Program-made: the position numbers and the translations under genes
In this document: positions 9,335 to 18,749 of the stretch, piece after piece
Position numbering within the stretch: position 1 is the stretch's first letter
Layout: each line of letters opens with the position of its first letter
The notes under the pieces: model-generated
What the model was told of the DNA's origin: nothing
Database searches by the model: none
What the model saw: the letters and a program-made list of their open reading frames with translations, nothing else
Assembly: GCA_017634975.1 (NCBI GenBank)
Contig: JAGBMJ010000005.1
Coordinates: 1 to 62,183, forward strand
From: Lachnospiraceae bacterium
GTDB lineage: Bacteria; Bacillota; Clostridia; Lachnospirales; Lachnospiraceae
Length of the DNA stretch: 62,183 bases
Direction of reading: 5' to 3'

Positions 9335-9370
9335 TGCACATCCCCCGGGAGGGCACAAGGAGATATTTTC

Positions 9371-11482
9371 ATGCAGGAAGTCAGTTTTACCCGACTCAAT
9401 CACAAATACATCGCAGGAATGCGTCCGATCCTTCGAAAGCATGCCCTGTATTCCGATACAACAGCGAATTATATCTCACCGGCGCAGCCGTCCGGCTACG
9501 ATCAGGTACAGATCCGCTTCCGTACCTACATCAATAATGTAGATAAAGTGATCCTCGTAAACGGTCCGGAAAAGATCACAATGGAAAAGACCGACCGGGA
9601 TGAGCTTTTTGATTATTATTCCACCAAGATCCAGCTGGAAAACGAAACCTTTTCCTACTATTTTGAGATACACACCGGAAATGTATCCGTTTTTTTTGAT
9701 ACGCGCGGCGTGGTGCGTACGATCGATGAACACTTCAAGTTCCGAATCATTCCCGGTTTTCAGACACCTTCGTGGGCGGAAGGTGCCATTATGTACCAGA
9801 TCTTTGTCGACCGTTTCTGCAACGGGGATCCCTCCAATGATGTGGAGTCCGGTGAATACAGCTATATCGGCGAACATACCGTCAAGGTAGACGACTGGGA
9901 CAAGTATCCCGCCGCCATGGGCGTACGCGAGTTTTACGGCGGCGATCTGCAGGGTGTGCTGGACAAGATGAGTTACCTGGAGAAACTGGGCATCGAAGTG
10001 ATCTACTTCAACCCCCTGTTTGTTTCTCCCTCCAATCATAAATATGATATTCAGGATTACGACTATATCGACCCGCATTTCGGCCGTATCGTAAATGACA
10101 GCGGCGATCTGTTAGCTCCGGGCGATCAGGAAAATACCCATGCCACACGCTATATCAACCGTGTAACGGACCGGGAAAATCTGGAAGCCGGCAACGAACT
10201 CTTTGCAAAGGTGGTTGCCGAAGCACACCGCCACGGCATCCGCGTGATCCTGGACGGTGTCTTCAACCACTGTGGTTCCTTCAACAAATGGCTGGACCGT
10301 GAACGGATCTATGAGAACGCCGAGGGCTATGCCAAGGGCGCCTATGTAGAGGAAAACAGCCCATATCATGATTTCTTCTTTTTTCATGACCGGCACAAAT
10401 GGCCCTACAACAGCACCTATGACGGCTGGTGGGGACACGACACCCTGCCGAAACTGAATTATGAAGACTCCAAAGCCTTACAGGATTATATCCTGCGCAT
10501 CGGTCAGAAATGGGTATCTCCGCCTTACAATGCAGATGGCTGGCGTCTGGACGTAGCCGCCGATCTGGGACACTCTACCGAATTTAACCATATCTTCTGG
10601 CAGGAATTCCGCAAGGCTGTCAAAGCCGCCAATCCGGAGGCTATCATCCTGGCAGAGCATTATGGTTCCCCTGCTGCCTGGCTGCAGGGAAACGAATGGG
10701 ATACGGTGATGAACTACGATGCTTTCATGGAACCGCTGACCTGGTTTCTGACCGGTATGCAGAAGCATTCGGATGACTTTAAGGGGGACCAGCTGAATCA
10801 TACGGAAAATTTCTGGAATGCGATGATGTATCACAATGCCGATATGACTGCACCTTCCATGTTCTGTGCGATGAATGAGCTGTCCAACCATGACCATTCC
10901 CGCTTTTTGACACGTACCAACCACAAGGTGGGACGTACCGCTACCGCCGGTCCCGAGGCTGCGAACGAAGGGATCAGCACTGCCGTGATGCGCGAGGCCG
11001 TACTCTTCCAGTTTACCTGGACAGGCGCTCCTACCATATACTACGGTGACGAAGCCGGCGTATGCGGCTGGACCGATCCGGATAACCGGCGCACCTATCC
11101 CTGGGGACACGAAGATACGGAGATGATCGACTTCCACCGCAAGATGATCCGCATCCGGCGCAACTGCCATGAGTTCAAACATGGCTCGATCAAGGTGCTG
11201 GGCAACGCCCGCGGTGTGATCGCTTTCGGCCGTTTCGACCGGGAGGGGCAGTCTGCCGTCTTCCTCAACAACAACGATGGTCCGGTCACGGAAGAATTTC
11301 AGCTTTGGACACTGGGGATCCGCAAAAACGCCACCTTAAAGCAGATCATGCTCACGACCGAGGAAGGCTTTGATGACAGCGGTGAAGAATACTGGCTCGA
11401 AAACGGCCGCATCACCATCACACTTCCGAAGCATTCCGCGATGATCCTGCGGCATGCCGGAGATGGCGGTCTGCATTTTTAA
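9371..11482 (+). CDS. GH13 alpha-glycosidase, neopullulanase/cyclomaltodextrinase type
   Basis: This enzyme of about 703 residues has an N-terminal CBM34-like beta-sandwich (about 1-130) and a GH13 barrel. Catalytic regions are visible: DGWRLDVA with the nucleophile Asp near residue 394, LAEHYG with the acid/base Glu near 429, and the NHDHSR segment with the third acid. Such enzymes hydrolyse cyclodextrins, pullulan or maltooligosaccharides. There is no signal peptide, so it probably acts in the cytoplasm on imported oligosaccharides. The start follows AAGGAG; an earlier in-frame ATG at 9293 lies in the leader hairpin. It is divergent from the matching ABC importer. Confidence 0.93.
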   Translation: MQEVSFTRLNHKYIAGMRPILRKHALYSDTTANYISPAQPSGYDQVQIRFRTYINNVDKVILVNGPEKITMEKTDRDELFDYYSTKIQLENETFSYYFEIHTGNVSVFFDTRGVVRTIDEHFKFRIIPGFQTPSWAEGAIMYQIFVDRFCNGDPSNDVESGEYSYIGEHTVKVDDWDKYPAAMGVREFYGGDLQGVLDKMSYLEKLGIEVIYFNPLFVSPSNHKYDIQDYDYIDPHFGRIVNDSGDLLAPGDQENTHATRYINRVTDRENLEAGNELFAKVVAEAHRHGIRVILDGVFNHCGSFNKWLDRERIYENAEGYAKGAYVEENSPYHDFFFFHDRHKWPYNSTYDGWWGHDTLPKLNYEDSKALQDYILRIGQKWVSPPYNADGWRLDVAADLGHSTEFNHIFWQEFRKAVKAANPEAIILAEHYGSPAAWLQGNEWDTVMNYDAFMEPLTWFLTGMQKHSDDFKGDQLNHTENFWNAMMYHNADMTAPSMFCAMNELSNHDHSRFLTRTNHKVGRTATAGPEAANEGISTAVMREAVLFQFTWTGAPTIYYGDEAGVCGWTDPDNRRTYPWGHEDTEMIDFHRKMIRIRRNCHEFKHGSIKVLGNARGVIAFGRFDREGQSAVFLNNNDGPVTEEFQLWTLGIRKNATLKQIMLTTEEGFDDSGEEYWLENGRITITLPKHSAMILRHAGDGGLHF

Positions 11483-11507
11483 AACATTTGAAAACATACA
11501 TGATCGA

Positions 11508-11535
11508 ACAGCCACCCGACCGGGTGGCTGTTTTT
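11508..11535 (+). terminator. Terminator of the GH13 gene
   Basis: ACAGCCACCC / GGGTGGCTGT form a 10-bp stem with a GACC loop, followed by TTTTA. It overlaps the stop codon of the convergent cyclase gene. Confidence 0.9.
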
Positions 11536-13327
11536 ATAAGATCTTTTCCAATTTTAGTACTTCGAAGCCATCCGCTTTCCCCTTCAGCTTCACGGTTCCG
11601 CCCAAAGAGGTCGCCTCGATCCGGTCGCCCAGGGCATCTGCCACGGCCCGGCTGATATAGACCGTCCCGCCCGGAGCATTTGCTTCCAGACGCGCCGCCG
11701 TATTAACAGTATCACCGATCGCCGTATAATCCATATGCCGTTCGGCACCCATATTGCCAACGATCGCCGGACCGAAATGAACCCCTACACCGACCCGGAA
11801 TTCTTCCCCAATCTCTTCCTTCAGTTCATCCGACACCCTGGCGGCGCCATCCACGATCGCCTGTGCGGTTTTGACGGCATTATACACCGCGTCTTCCTGC
11901 GGCAGGGGCGCCCCCCAAAATGCCATCATTGCATCACCGACAAATTTATCCAGTGTTCCTTTATTGTCTTCCACGCAGCCACTGGCCATTGTTAAATAAT
12001 GATTTAAGATATAAACTACTTTTTCCGGTTCCAGCCGCTCGGACATCGTGGTAAAACCGCGCACATCCACAAACAGGACTGCGATATCGCAAAGCTTGCC
12101 ACCGAGGGATAACGCTCCGGTACCCTCCTTCAGGATCTCCTGCACGATCTCCGGCGCCACATAGCGCTCAAACGTATGCGTGATCTGCTGCCGCTCCCTG
12201 GCCGCCTGTATATAATGCACGACCACGGTAAACAGATAGATAATCAGCGCTCCCGCCGGCAGCCACAACGGATGCAGTATGTATCCGGCATCGTATACTT
12301 TAACGGATACCAGGATCGGTATACCGATCAATGCGCCGCAAAGCGCCGTGGATGGGATCAGTTTCCAGCGGAAGAACAGGATCCCCGTACCAAAGCACAC
12401 CACAAACAGCACAATGTACTGCAGGCGGTTCGATATTTCCCTGGGATAGTTCTGCGCCAGGAACTGCTGGGCTTCGTTTGCCTGAAACTCCACGCCGTAC
12501 ATTGCCTCCGCACGGTCGATGGGGGTAAAATAAGCATCCTGCAGACCGGCCGCATACGGTCCGATATAAACGATCTTGCCTGCATAATAGCTCGGCGGAA
12601 TCTTCCCTTCCACCAGATCTGCAAAGGACTGGTCATAATAATCCTTCGGCCTTCCCGTAAATGCCACATAAAACTGCCCGCGGCGATTGGTCTGCGGTGC
12701 CTTGAACTCCTCTCCGCGGCTCTCAAGATACTTACGTACGACCTGGTACGCCATGGAATATACCCTCTGCTCCGGCTCAATATACAAAAGACCATGCCGC
12801 ATGATCCCGTCGTTATCGTACATCGCATTGATGTGCCCCTGGGTCGTTACTGCCTTCAGCTGTGCATACGGCTCTTCATACTGCACGATCCGATAATCAT
12901 CCCACTGCAGGGAACCATCCGGCGCTTCATACCAGCCGGAATCATACGCTGCTGCCGTTGCCGTTACCACACAGCCCAGATCCTCTGCCGCCTTTGCCAG
13001 ATGTGCATCTGCCTCCGGATCGGTCTGCATCGAATACAGTGTATCGATCGCAACCACCGCCGGTTTCTGTTCCGGATCGGAATTCAGCGCTTCCAATGCC
13101 CTGGCCATGATATGCCGGTCCCAGGTATTATACGGTCCCAGTTTGGCCAGTGAATTTTCATCAATCCCAAAGAGCAGCACCTCACCGCTCATATACTGCG
13201 GTTTCTGATACAGATGATCCTGCATCCACTGGTCCGGCCAATCCAATACCCCCAGTCCCACCAGAATGGTAAGGACCAGAGTGATCACAAAGGAATATAA
13301 GATTGTGCGGATATTACGTTTTTTCAT
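11534..13327 (-). CDS. CHASE2-domain class III adenylate/guanylate cyclase
   Basis: This 597-residue membrane protein starts with one span (about 10-27), a large extracytoplasmic CHASE2 sensor (about 40-295), three closely spaced spans (about 300-385) and a cytoplasmic class III cyclase domain (about 410-595). The catalytic features are present: FVDVRGF and GDAMMAFWG carry the metal-binding Asp residues, LDKFVGD the base-contacting Lys, and YTAIGDTVNTAARLE the Asn and Arg that stabilise the transition state. It should make cAMP or cGMP in response to an outside signal. It follows the FecR/Big2 gene by 7 bases, the usual CHASE2-FecR pairing, so the two are probably one functional unit. Confidence 0.92.
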   Translation of the reverse strand: MKKRNIRTILYSFVITLVLTILVGLGVLDWPDQWMQDHLYQKPQYMSGEVLLFGIDENSLAKLGPYNTWDRHIMARALEALNSDPEQKPAVVAIDTLYSMQTDPEADAHLAKAAEDLGCVVTATAAAYDSGWYEAPDGSLQWDDYRIVQYEEPYAQLKAVTTQGHINAMYDNDGIMRHGLLYIEPEQRVYSMAYQVVRKYLESRGEEFKAPQTNRRGQFYVAFTGRPKDYYDQSFADLVEGKIPPSYYAGKIVYIGPYAAGLQDAYFTPIDRAEAMYGVEFQANEAQQFLAQNYPREISNRLQYIVLFVVCFGTGILFFRWKLIPSTALCGALIGIPILVSVKVYDAGYILHPLWLPAGALIIYLFTVVVHYIQAARERQQITHTFERYVAPEIVQEILKEGTGALSLGGKLCDIAVLFVDVRGFTTMSERLEPEKVVYILNHYLTMASGCVEDNKGTLDKFVGDAMMAFWGAPLPQEDAVYNAVKTAQAIVDGAARVSDELKEEIGEEFRVGVGVHFGPAIVGNMGAERHMDYTAIGDTVNTAARLEANAPGGTVYISRAVADALGDRIEATSLGGTVKLKGKADGFEVLKLEKIL

Positions 13328-13334
13328 AACTAAA

Positions 13335-16300
13335 TTACCCTATCGGAGCTACCGAAAATGAAACATAGATCACGTTGTCATAAACCTTATCCAAGCCGTC
13401 TGATCCCGTAATGTGCAGTTTCGTCGCATAACTGCCTCCTGACTCTCCCTGAACATCGATATGCCCTTCTCCGGTGCTGCTGTCGATATTGCTGTCGTTG
13501 AATTCGATAAGTCCCTCCGTTGACTCAGCTATATTGACATAGTACATTTCGTCAGAGTTCAGACCGGACAGCGAAAAATGGATCCGCATCACCTCCGCGC
13601 TCATACTCTCCTGTGTTCCGACGGTCAATACCGGTGCCGTAGGCGCTTCCACTACCGTTACCGTACACGACGCTGACACCGTAGGATCCACCGTCGATGT
13701 AACAGTGATCGTGGTCGTTCCTACCGCAACGCCGGTGATGGTAACCACTTTGTCACTGTCCGGTACGGATATCGTTGCTACAGAAGTATCTTCTATACTC
13801 CAGCTTACACTGTCATCCGCATCCTCCGGATCGATCGCCGAAATCCATACATAATCCATATTCCCTACACTGATCGTAAATGAAGACTGGTTTAATCCCA
13901 GCAAGGTCGGGGCTGTGACCGGTGCCAAAATCGTGATACTGTGTTCCGCAAATATCGTACTGTCATCTTTCGATGTCGCAGTGATCGTTACCTCGCCTTC
14001 GGCCAGCGCAGTAACCATTCCGTCATCAACCGTTGCTACCGCAGGATTGCTGCTCGTCCATTCCACTTCCTTGTTGGTCGCATTTGACGGCATCACCGAT
14101 GCACTAAGGGTAATGGTATCATCCACATAGATCACCTCATCACCGGTAATGGTAATTGATGTTACCGCTACTTTCTGTACCGTCACGGTACAGGTAGCTT
14201 TTACGCCGCTGCCATCTTCTGCTTCTGCAGTAACGGTTGCCGTTCCGGCGCTCTTTCCGAAAACAATGCCTTCGCTCACCAACACGACAGATGTGTCACT
14301 GCTGGTCCAGCTCAGCTCCTTATCGGCGGCATCTTCCGGGGTTACCGCTGCTGTCAGGATCTCTTCCGCTCCTACGTTTAATGTCAACGTGGTCTTATTC
14401 AGCGTTATTCCTGTTACGGCTATCGGTTTTACAGTAATTGCACAGGAATCCGTCAGACCGCCGTCCTCTGTCGTCACGGTAATATTTGCCGTTCCCGCTT
14501 TCAATGCCGTCACGACACCATCCGTCACCACTGCGACCGTTTCATCACTGCTGCTCCAAGTCACCGTCTTGTCCCCGGCATCCTCCGGTACTACCGTCGC
14601 TGTCAGGGTTCCGGTCTCTCCCACTTCCAGTGTCAGTTCTTCCGCATCCAGCGATACTCCTGTTACCGCTACCGGATTGACCGTTACACTACAGCTTGCT
14701 GTCTTTCCTCCGTCCGTTGTCTTCACGGTAATGGTTGCGGTTCCCGCTTTCTTCGCTGTCACCACACCGTTGCTTACCGTCGCCACAGCCGTATTGCTGC
14801 TGCTCCAGGTCACCGTTTTGTCGCCTGCATCCTCCGGTGCTACCGTCGCTGTCAGGGTTCCGGTCTCTCCCACTTCCAGTGTCAGTTCTTCCGCATCCAG
14901 CGATATTCCTGTTACCGCCACCGGATTGACCGTTACACTGCAGGTTGCTGTCTTTCCTCCATCCATTGTCTTCACGGTGATCGTTGCGGTTCCCGCTTTC
15001 TTCGCTGTCACCACTCCGTTGCTTACCGTTGCCACAGCCGTATTGCTGCTGCTCCAGGTCACCGTCTTGTCCCCGGCATCCTCCGGTGCTACCGTCGCTG
15101 TCAGGGTTCCGGTCTCTCCCACTTCCAGTGTCAGTTCTTCCGCATCCAGACTCACTCCTGTTACTGCTACCGGATTTACTGTTACGGTACAGGTCGCGGT
15201 TTTTCCGCCATCCGTTGTCTTCACGGTAATCGTTGCAGTTCCCGCCTTCTTGGCAGTGACTACACCGTTGCTTACCGTTGCCACAGCCGTATTGCTGCTG
15301 CTCCAGGTCACAGTAGTATCTTCCGCATCATCCGGTGATACCGACGCTGTCAGACTTCCTTCTTCTCCCACTTCCAGCGTCAGCTCGTCTTTATCCAGCG
15401 TTACGCCCGTTACTGCCACCGGTGTAGGGGTCGGCGTTGCCGTCGGAGTCGGAGTAGGAGTCGCTGTAGGCGTTTCCGTCGGGGTTGCTGTCGGCGTTAC
15501 CGTCGGGGTTGCCGATGGCTTCGCTGTCGGCGTCGGTGTTGCCGACGGTTTCGCCGTAGGTGTTGCAGACGGCTTCACGGTCGGACTCGGCGTTGCCGTC
15601 GGCTTCACAGTCGGTGTAGCGGATGGTGATGAATTCTTATGATCATCCCCCTTCGTCGGTGTCGGGGTCGGAGTGATCGTCGGAGTCGGCGTTACTGTCG
15701 GGGTTGGCGTTACCGTCGGGGTAGCAGTTGCTACCGGCGTCGGGGTAGCAGAAGGATCTCCGTTCCCACCGTTTCCGTTACCACCGTTACCGCTGCCACC
15801 ACCTTGCTGACCGGCATTTACCGTCGTCGGTGTTGCTGCAGGAGAAGGCTTGCTGCTTCCGTTTTCATTTCCATCTCCATTTCCGTTTCCGCCTTCTGCT
15901 TCTTCTGTCGGTGTAGGAGTCACTGTCGCTGTCAGGCTAGGTGTTGCTGTCGGGGTTGCTGTTGCCTCCGGCGTCGGTGTTGCCGCTGCCTTCAATTCTT
16001 CTCCACGCACACGGATCTTTTCCGGATCCCATCCGGTCTCTTCGCATACCTTTGCAAACAGGTCCTCATGTCCCGGCTCCAGAAGGAACAGGATCACTTC
16101 CGGATCGATCATATCTTCCGTTGCATCCGTCAGATCAAATTGAACTGTTTTCTCAGGATCTTCATCTTCCACCAGATATACATAAACAATCTGTCCGGCA
16201 GTCACCGTAGTCGTTTTTTCCACACCGGTAAACGGATTGATACCGGTGATCTCCACCTCACCGGTGGTCAGCAGGATGCCATCCTTACCGTCTTTCTGCA

Positions 16301-16745
16301 CGTAAACATAACCGGAGGTACCCCGGATACCCACGATCATCGTAGAGGTACGTACCTGGAAGGATTCATCATCCTCCAGTTTTTTATTCACTTCAAAAAA
16401 GAGGGACCCTTTCTGCAGATTCAGATCCAGTTTCTTTCCATCCTGAATGAATTCGGCAGAGCTCAGCTCCTCCAGCGTCACGGCCTTGTTATCGTCCAGA
16501 CTGATGGAAGCCAGACTCTCCGTTTCTGTGGAAAGCACATCACCGCTGTTCAGCTTCAGATTGTTCACGATATCTTTCTTTACACCGCCGGATTCCAGGG
16601 TAACGGTTCCCTCGATCCGCAGCAGACGCATCGTGGTAGCTGCGATCTTCTTATCTTTTCCAAACAGCAAAACAACAACGACCGCCGCAATGATCACGAC
16701 CGCCGCTGCCACTCCACCTATGATCAGTCCTTTCTTTTTACCCAT
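13335..16745 (-). CDS. FecR-domain surface protein with Pro/Thr linker and Big2 repeats
   Basis: This 1136-residue protein has a short cytoplasmic start, a membrane span (6-28), a FecR-like domain (about 40-190, with IVGIRGTSGYVYV), a long Thr/Pro/Ala linker (about 255-440) and seven Ig-like Big2 units of about 83 residues (about 445-1030), ending in a further beta-rich domain. The first four Big2 units are nearly identical and contain TVTWSSSNTAVATVSNGVV. The linker and Ig-like stalk should project the protein through the cell wall. FecR domains pass envelope signals and are often encoded beside CHASE2 cyclases, as here. The start follows GGAGG. Confidence 0.92.
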   Translation of the reverse strand: MGKKKGLIIGGVAAAVVIIAAVVVVLLFGKDKKIAATTMRLLRIEGTVTLESGGVKKDIVNNLKLNSGDVLSTETESLASISLDDNKAVTLEELSSAEFIQDGKKLDLNLQKGSLFFEVNKKLEDDESFQVRTSTMIVGIRGTSGYVYVQKDGKDGILLTTGEVEITGINPFTGVEKTTTVTAGQIVYVYLVEDEDPEKTVQFDLTDATEDMIDPEVILFLLEPGHEDLFAKVCEETGWDPEKIRVRGEELKAAATPTPEATATPTATPSLTATVTPTPTEEAEGGNGNGDGNENGSSKPSPAATPTTVNAGQQGGGSGNGGNGNGGNGDPSATPTPVATATPTVTPTPTVTPTPTITPTPTPTKGDDHKNSSPSATPTVKPTATPSPTVKPSATPTAKPSATPTPTAKPSATPTVTPTATPTETPTATPTPTPTATPTPTPVAVTGVTLDKDELTLEVGEEGSLTASVSPDDAEDTTVTWSSSNTAVATVSNGVVTAKKAGTATITVKTTDGGKTATCTVTVNPVAVTGVSLDAEELTLEVGETGTLTATVAPEDAGDKTVTWSSSNTAVATVSNGVVTAKKAGTATITVKTMDGGKTATCSVTVNPVAVTGISLDAEELTLEVGETGTLTATVAPEDAGDKTVTWSSSNTAVATVSNGVVTAKKAGTATITVKTTDGGKTASCSVTVNPVAVTGVSLDAEELTLEVGETGTLTATVVPEDAGDKTVTWSSSDETVAVVTDGVVTALKAGTANITVTTEDGGLTDSCAITVKPIAVTGITLNKTTLTLNVGAEEILTAAVTPEDAADKELSWTSSDTSVVLVSEGIVFGKSAGTATVTAEAEDGSGVKATCTVTVQKVAVTSITITGDEVIYVDDTITLSASVMPSNATNKEVEWTSSNPAVATVDDGMVTALAEGEVTITATSKDDSTIFAEHSITILAPVTAPTLLGLNQSSFTISVGNMDYVWISAIDPEDADDSVSWSIEDTSVATISVPDSDKVVTITGVAVGTTTITVTSTVDPTVSASCTVTVVEAPTAPVLTVGTQESMSAEVMRIHFSLSGLNSDEMYYVNIAESTEGLIEFNDSNIDSSTGEGHIDVQGESGGSYATKLHITGSDGLDKVYDNVIYVSFSVAPIG
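14400..15415 (-). repeat. Four tandem 249-bp Big2-coding repeats
   Basis: A 249-bp unit is repeated in tandem with only scattered changes. The same block, encoding TLEVGETGTLTATVAPEDAG, recurs near 14580, 14830 and 15079, with a more diverged copy near 15330. It encodes Big2 units 1-4 of the FecR-domain protein. The high identity suggests recent duplication or ongoing homogenisation. Confidence 0.9.
15418..15990 (-). repeat. Thr-Pro-rich linker-coding microrepeat region
   Basis: Short GTCGG/GTAGGCG-type units encode runs such as TPTATPTETPTATPTPTP, interrupted by a Gly/Asn stretch (about 15755-15895). It is the flexible wall-spanning linker of the FecR/Big2 protein. Confidence 0.85.
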
Positions 16746-16783
16746 ACCGCCTCCAAAAAGACCTGCAAAAAATCCTTCCGATT

Positions 16784-17563
16784 TTATAATTCAAACACGT
16801 CCCCTGCTTTTGCAAAAGAGGCTCTGTGATCTGTCAATGCATTTTCCATCTCCCGCAGCTTCGCATCGGAATGTCTGGGATCATGATGCACAAATACGAT
16901 CCGCTTTGCACCGCTTTGCTTCAGGACCTTCATACCTTCCGCAACCGTGGAATGTCCGAACCCTTTCATGCGGGCATATTCCTCTTCCGTATATTGTGCA
17001 TCGTACAGAAGCAGATCCGTATCACGTGCAAATTCCGACAGCTCACTCTGCTTTTCTTCCGTATGCTCATAGTCGGTTGCGTATACCAGCGATCTTCCTT
17101 CCAAATCCAGACGATAGATCGTGGATCCTCCCGGATGGTTGGATTCCATACCGGTCACTTGCACTCTCCCGAGCTGCATGGGCAGTTCCAGATCATGAAA
17201 AAGCACCTCGGAAGGATATTGTTCCACCCCCACCGGCCACAAAGGCGGTGCCATCAGGCGCTCCAGCTGATCTTTGGCCGAAAGCCCTTCCCGTTTCTTA
17301 AGATACAGATCCAGTGTTTTGTCCGAAAGCAATACCGGTGAAAACGGCAGTCCCAGGATATGATCCATATGCGAATGCGTGAGCAGGATCGATACCTCTG
17401 CCTCCCCCGTATTCGGCGCACGTAAAAGCCCGCTGCCGGCATCCAGATAGATCGCCCGTCCGTCTGCCTCCACCAGTATGCATGACGTAGCTCCGCCATA
17501 CTCACAAAATTCCGGTCCATCCGTCGGGATGGATCCGCGTACCCCCAATATCGTAACCTTCAT
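16784..17563 (-). CDS. Metallo-beta-lactamase-fold hydrolase
   Basis: This 259-residue cytoplasmic protein has the MBL metal motif THSHMDHILG, an upstream LDAGSG, a later YATDYEH with a metal-bridging Asp, and a final FVHHDP. The layout is that of the PhnP/phosphodiesterase-like branch of the superfamily, not of beta-lactamases or RNase J. Class II cyclic-nucleotide phosphodiesterases share this HxHxDH fold. Given its place between a diguanylate cyclase and a class III cyclase unit, hydrolysis of a cyclic nucleotide is a reasonable inference, but no substrate can be read from the sequence. Confidence 0.85.
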   Translation of the reverse strand: MKVTILGVRGSIPTDGPEFCEYGGATSCILVEADGRAIYLDAGSGLLRAPNTGEAEVSILLTHSHMDHILGLPFSPVLLSDKTLDLYLKKREGLSAKDQLERLMAPPLWPVGVEQYPSEVLFHDLELPMQLGRVQVTGMESNHPGGSTIYRLDLEGRSLVYATDYEHTEEKQSELSEFARDTDLLLYDAQYTEEEYARMKGFGHSTVAEGMKVLKQSGAKRIVFVHHDPRHSDAKLREMENALTDHRASFAKAGDVFEL

Positions 17564-17649
17564 GTCTTCAAGTCCTTTTCTGTCAGCTGATAAACACCTT
17601 ATCCGTCCTTCGGATACCTGTCTCGCAAAGGGAAAGCAGGAACATCATT

Positions 17650-18657
17650 CTACCCTTCGAAGACTACCTTATTTCGTCCGGTTTCCTTTGCGGTGTACAA
17701 CCGTCCGTCCGCGACTGCCACGTTATCTTCAATGGATTTTTCCGGATCAAAAGTCGCACATCCGAAGCTCATCGTGAGATTAATGATATTGCCCTCCGCG
17801 TTGCACGGACTGTTCATCAGTTTTACACGGGCTTCCTCAGCTTTCTGTACCGCCTGTTCCAGCGTGGTATCCGGCATGAGCATGATAAACTCCTCACCGC
17901 CCCAGCGGTATACCCCCATGTTCTCATCCGCAAGTGACTCCAGCAATTCTGCAGTAAACGAAAGCACCGCATCTCCTGCATTGTGTCCATAGGTATCATT
18001 CACCCGTTTAAACTTATCGATATCGGAAATAAACATGGAAAGCGGCTTATCGCTGTGCAGTACCGCATCGTACTTTCTCGCAAAATCTCCGTAAAAGCCC
18101 ATGCGATTTTTCAGTCCGGTCAGGCGGTCGTGCAAAGAAGCCTCATGGAACGTCTCCGCTTCCAATGCGATCCCGCAGATGATCGCCGCCATCGAGAGAC
18201 TGCGCACATCACGCTCCGCATCAAAGCCGCCTTCCAGTTTGTTGATGATCTGGAATGCACCGATGTATTCGCCATTCACATTTGTTACCGGCATCACCAG
18301 AATGGATTTTGTCACATAGCCGGTCTGCTTATCTACATTCCGGTTAAAATCCGGATCGTTATACGGATCGTTTGTTACGATCACACGTTTTTCGCGCAAT
18401 GCCTTGCCTACCAAGCCGGTATCGTCCGGGATGATGATCCGGTCCGTTCCCGTCGCCGAAGTGGTCCATAGCTGATGCTTTCTTTTTTCCCATTTCCAGA
18501 AGCTTGCGCGATCCGCACCTGCCAGCACTTTTCCAAGCTCCGTCAGATACGTAAAGATCTCAGAATGATCTCTGGTCCTCGCCGTTGACATCCCCGTATA
18601 GATCCGGTCACAGATGTCATAGATTTCCTCCAATACTCTGCTGTTGTTTTCCTGCAT
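17650..18657 (-). CDS. GAF-GGDEF diguanylate cyclase
   Basis: This soluble protein of about 335 residues has a GAF sensor domain (about 20-165) and a GGDEF domain (about 170-335). The active site is RWGGEEF and the substrate motif FKRVNDTYGHNAGD is intact, so synthesis of cyclic di-GMP is expected. The product-inhibition I-site (RxxD five residues before GGEEF) is not present. The start is the ATG after GGAGG. An imperfect palindrome GTTAA-N4-TTAAC lies at 18691-18704 upstream. It may supply c-di-GMP to the pilus motor encoded 14 kb away; that link is inference. Confidence 0.92.
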   Translation of the reverse strand: MQENNSRVLEEIYDICDRIYTGMSTARTRDHSEIFTYLTELGKVLAGADRASFWKWEKRKHQLWTTSATGTDRIIIPDDTGLVGKALREKRVIVTNDPYNDPDFNRNVDKQTGYVTKSILVMPVTNVNGEYIGAFQIINKLEGGFDAERDVRSLSMAAIICGIALEAETFHEASLHDRLTGLKNRMGFYGDFARKYDAVLHSDKPLSMFISDIDKFKRVNDTYGHNAGDAVLSFTAELLESLADENMGVYRWGGEEFIMLMPDTTLEQAVQKAEEARVKLMNSPCNAEGNIINLTMSFGCATFDPEKSIEDNVAVADGRLYTAKETGRNKVVFEG

Positions 18658-18749
18658 CCCCAATACCTCCTCTGAAATTCTTATAAATTCGTTAATATTT
18701 TAACATGCAAACCTTTTGCTCCGCAATGAAAATGCGCACTTTCTATATG

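Noticed and set aside
14400-15415. Possible CRISPR array
   Set aside because: The repeats are 249-bp coding units with no short palindromic repeat and unique spacer pattern. No cas genes are present.
14149-15642. 497-codon plus-strand frame over the Big2 repeats
   Set aside because: It is the antisense of a tandem repeat, so it stays open by periodicity. It has no ribosome site and reads as low-complexity Val/Ser.
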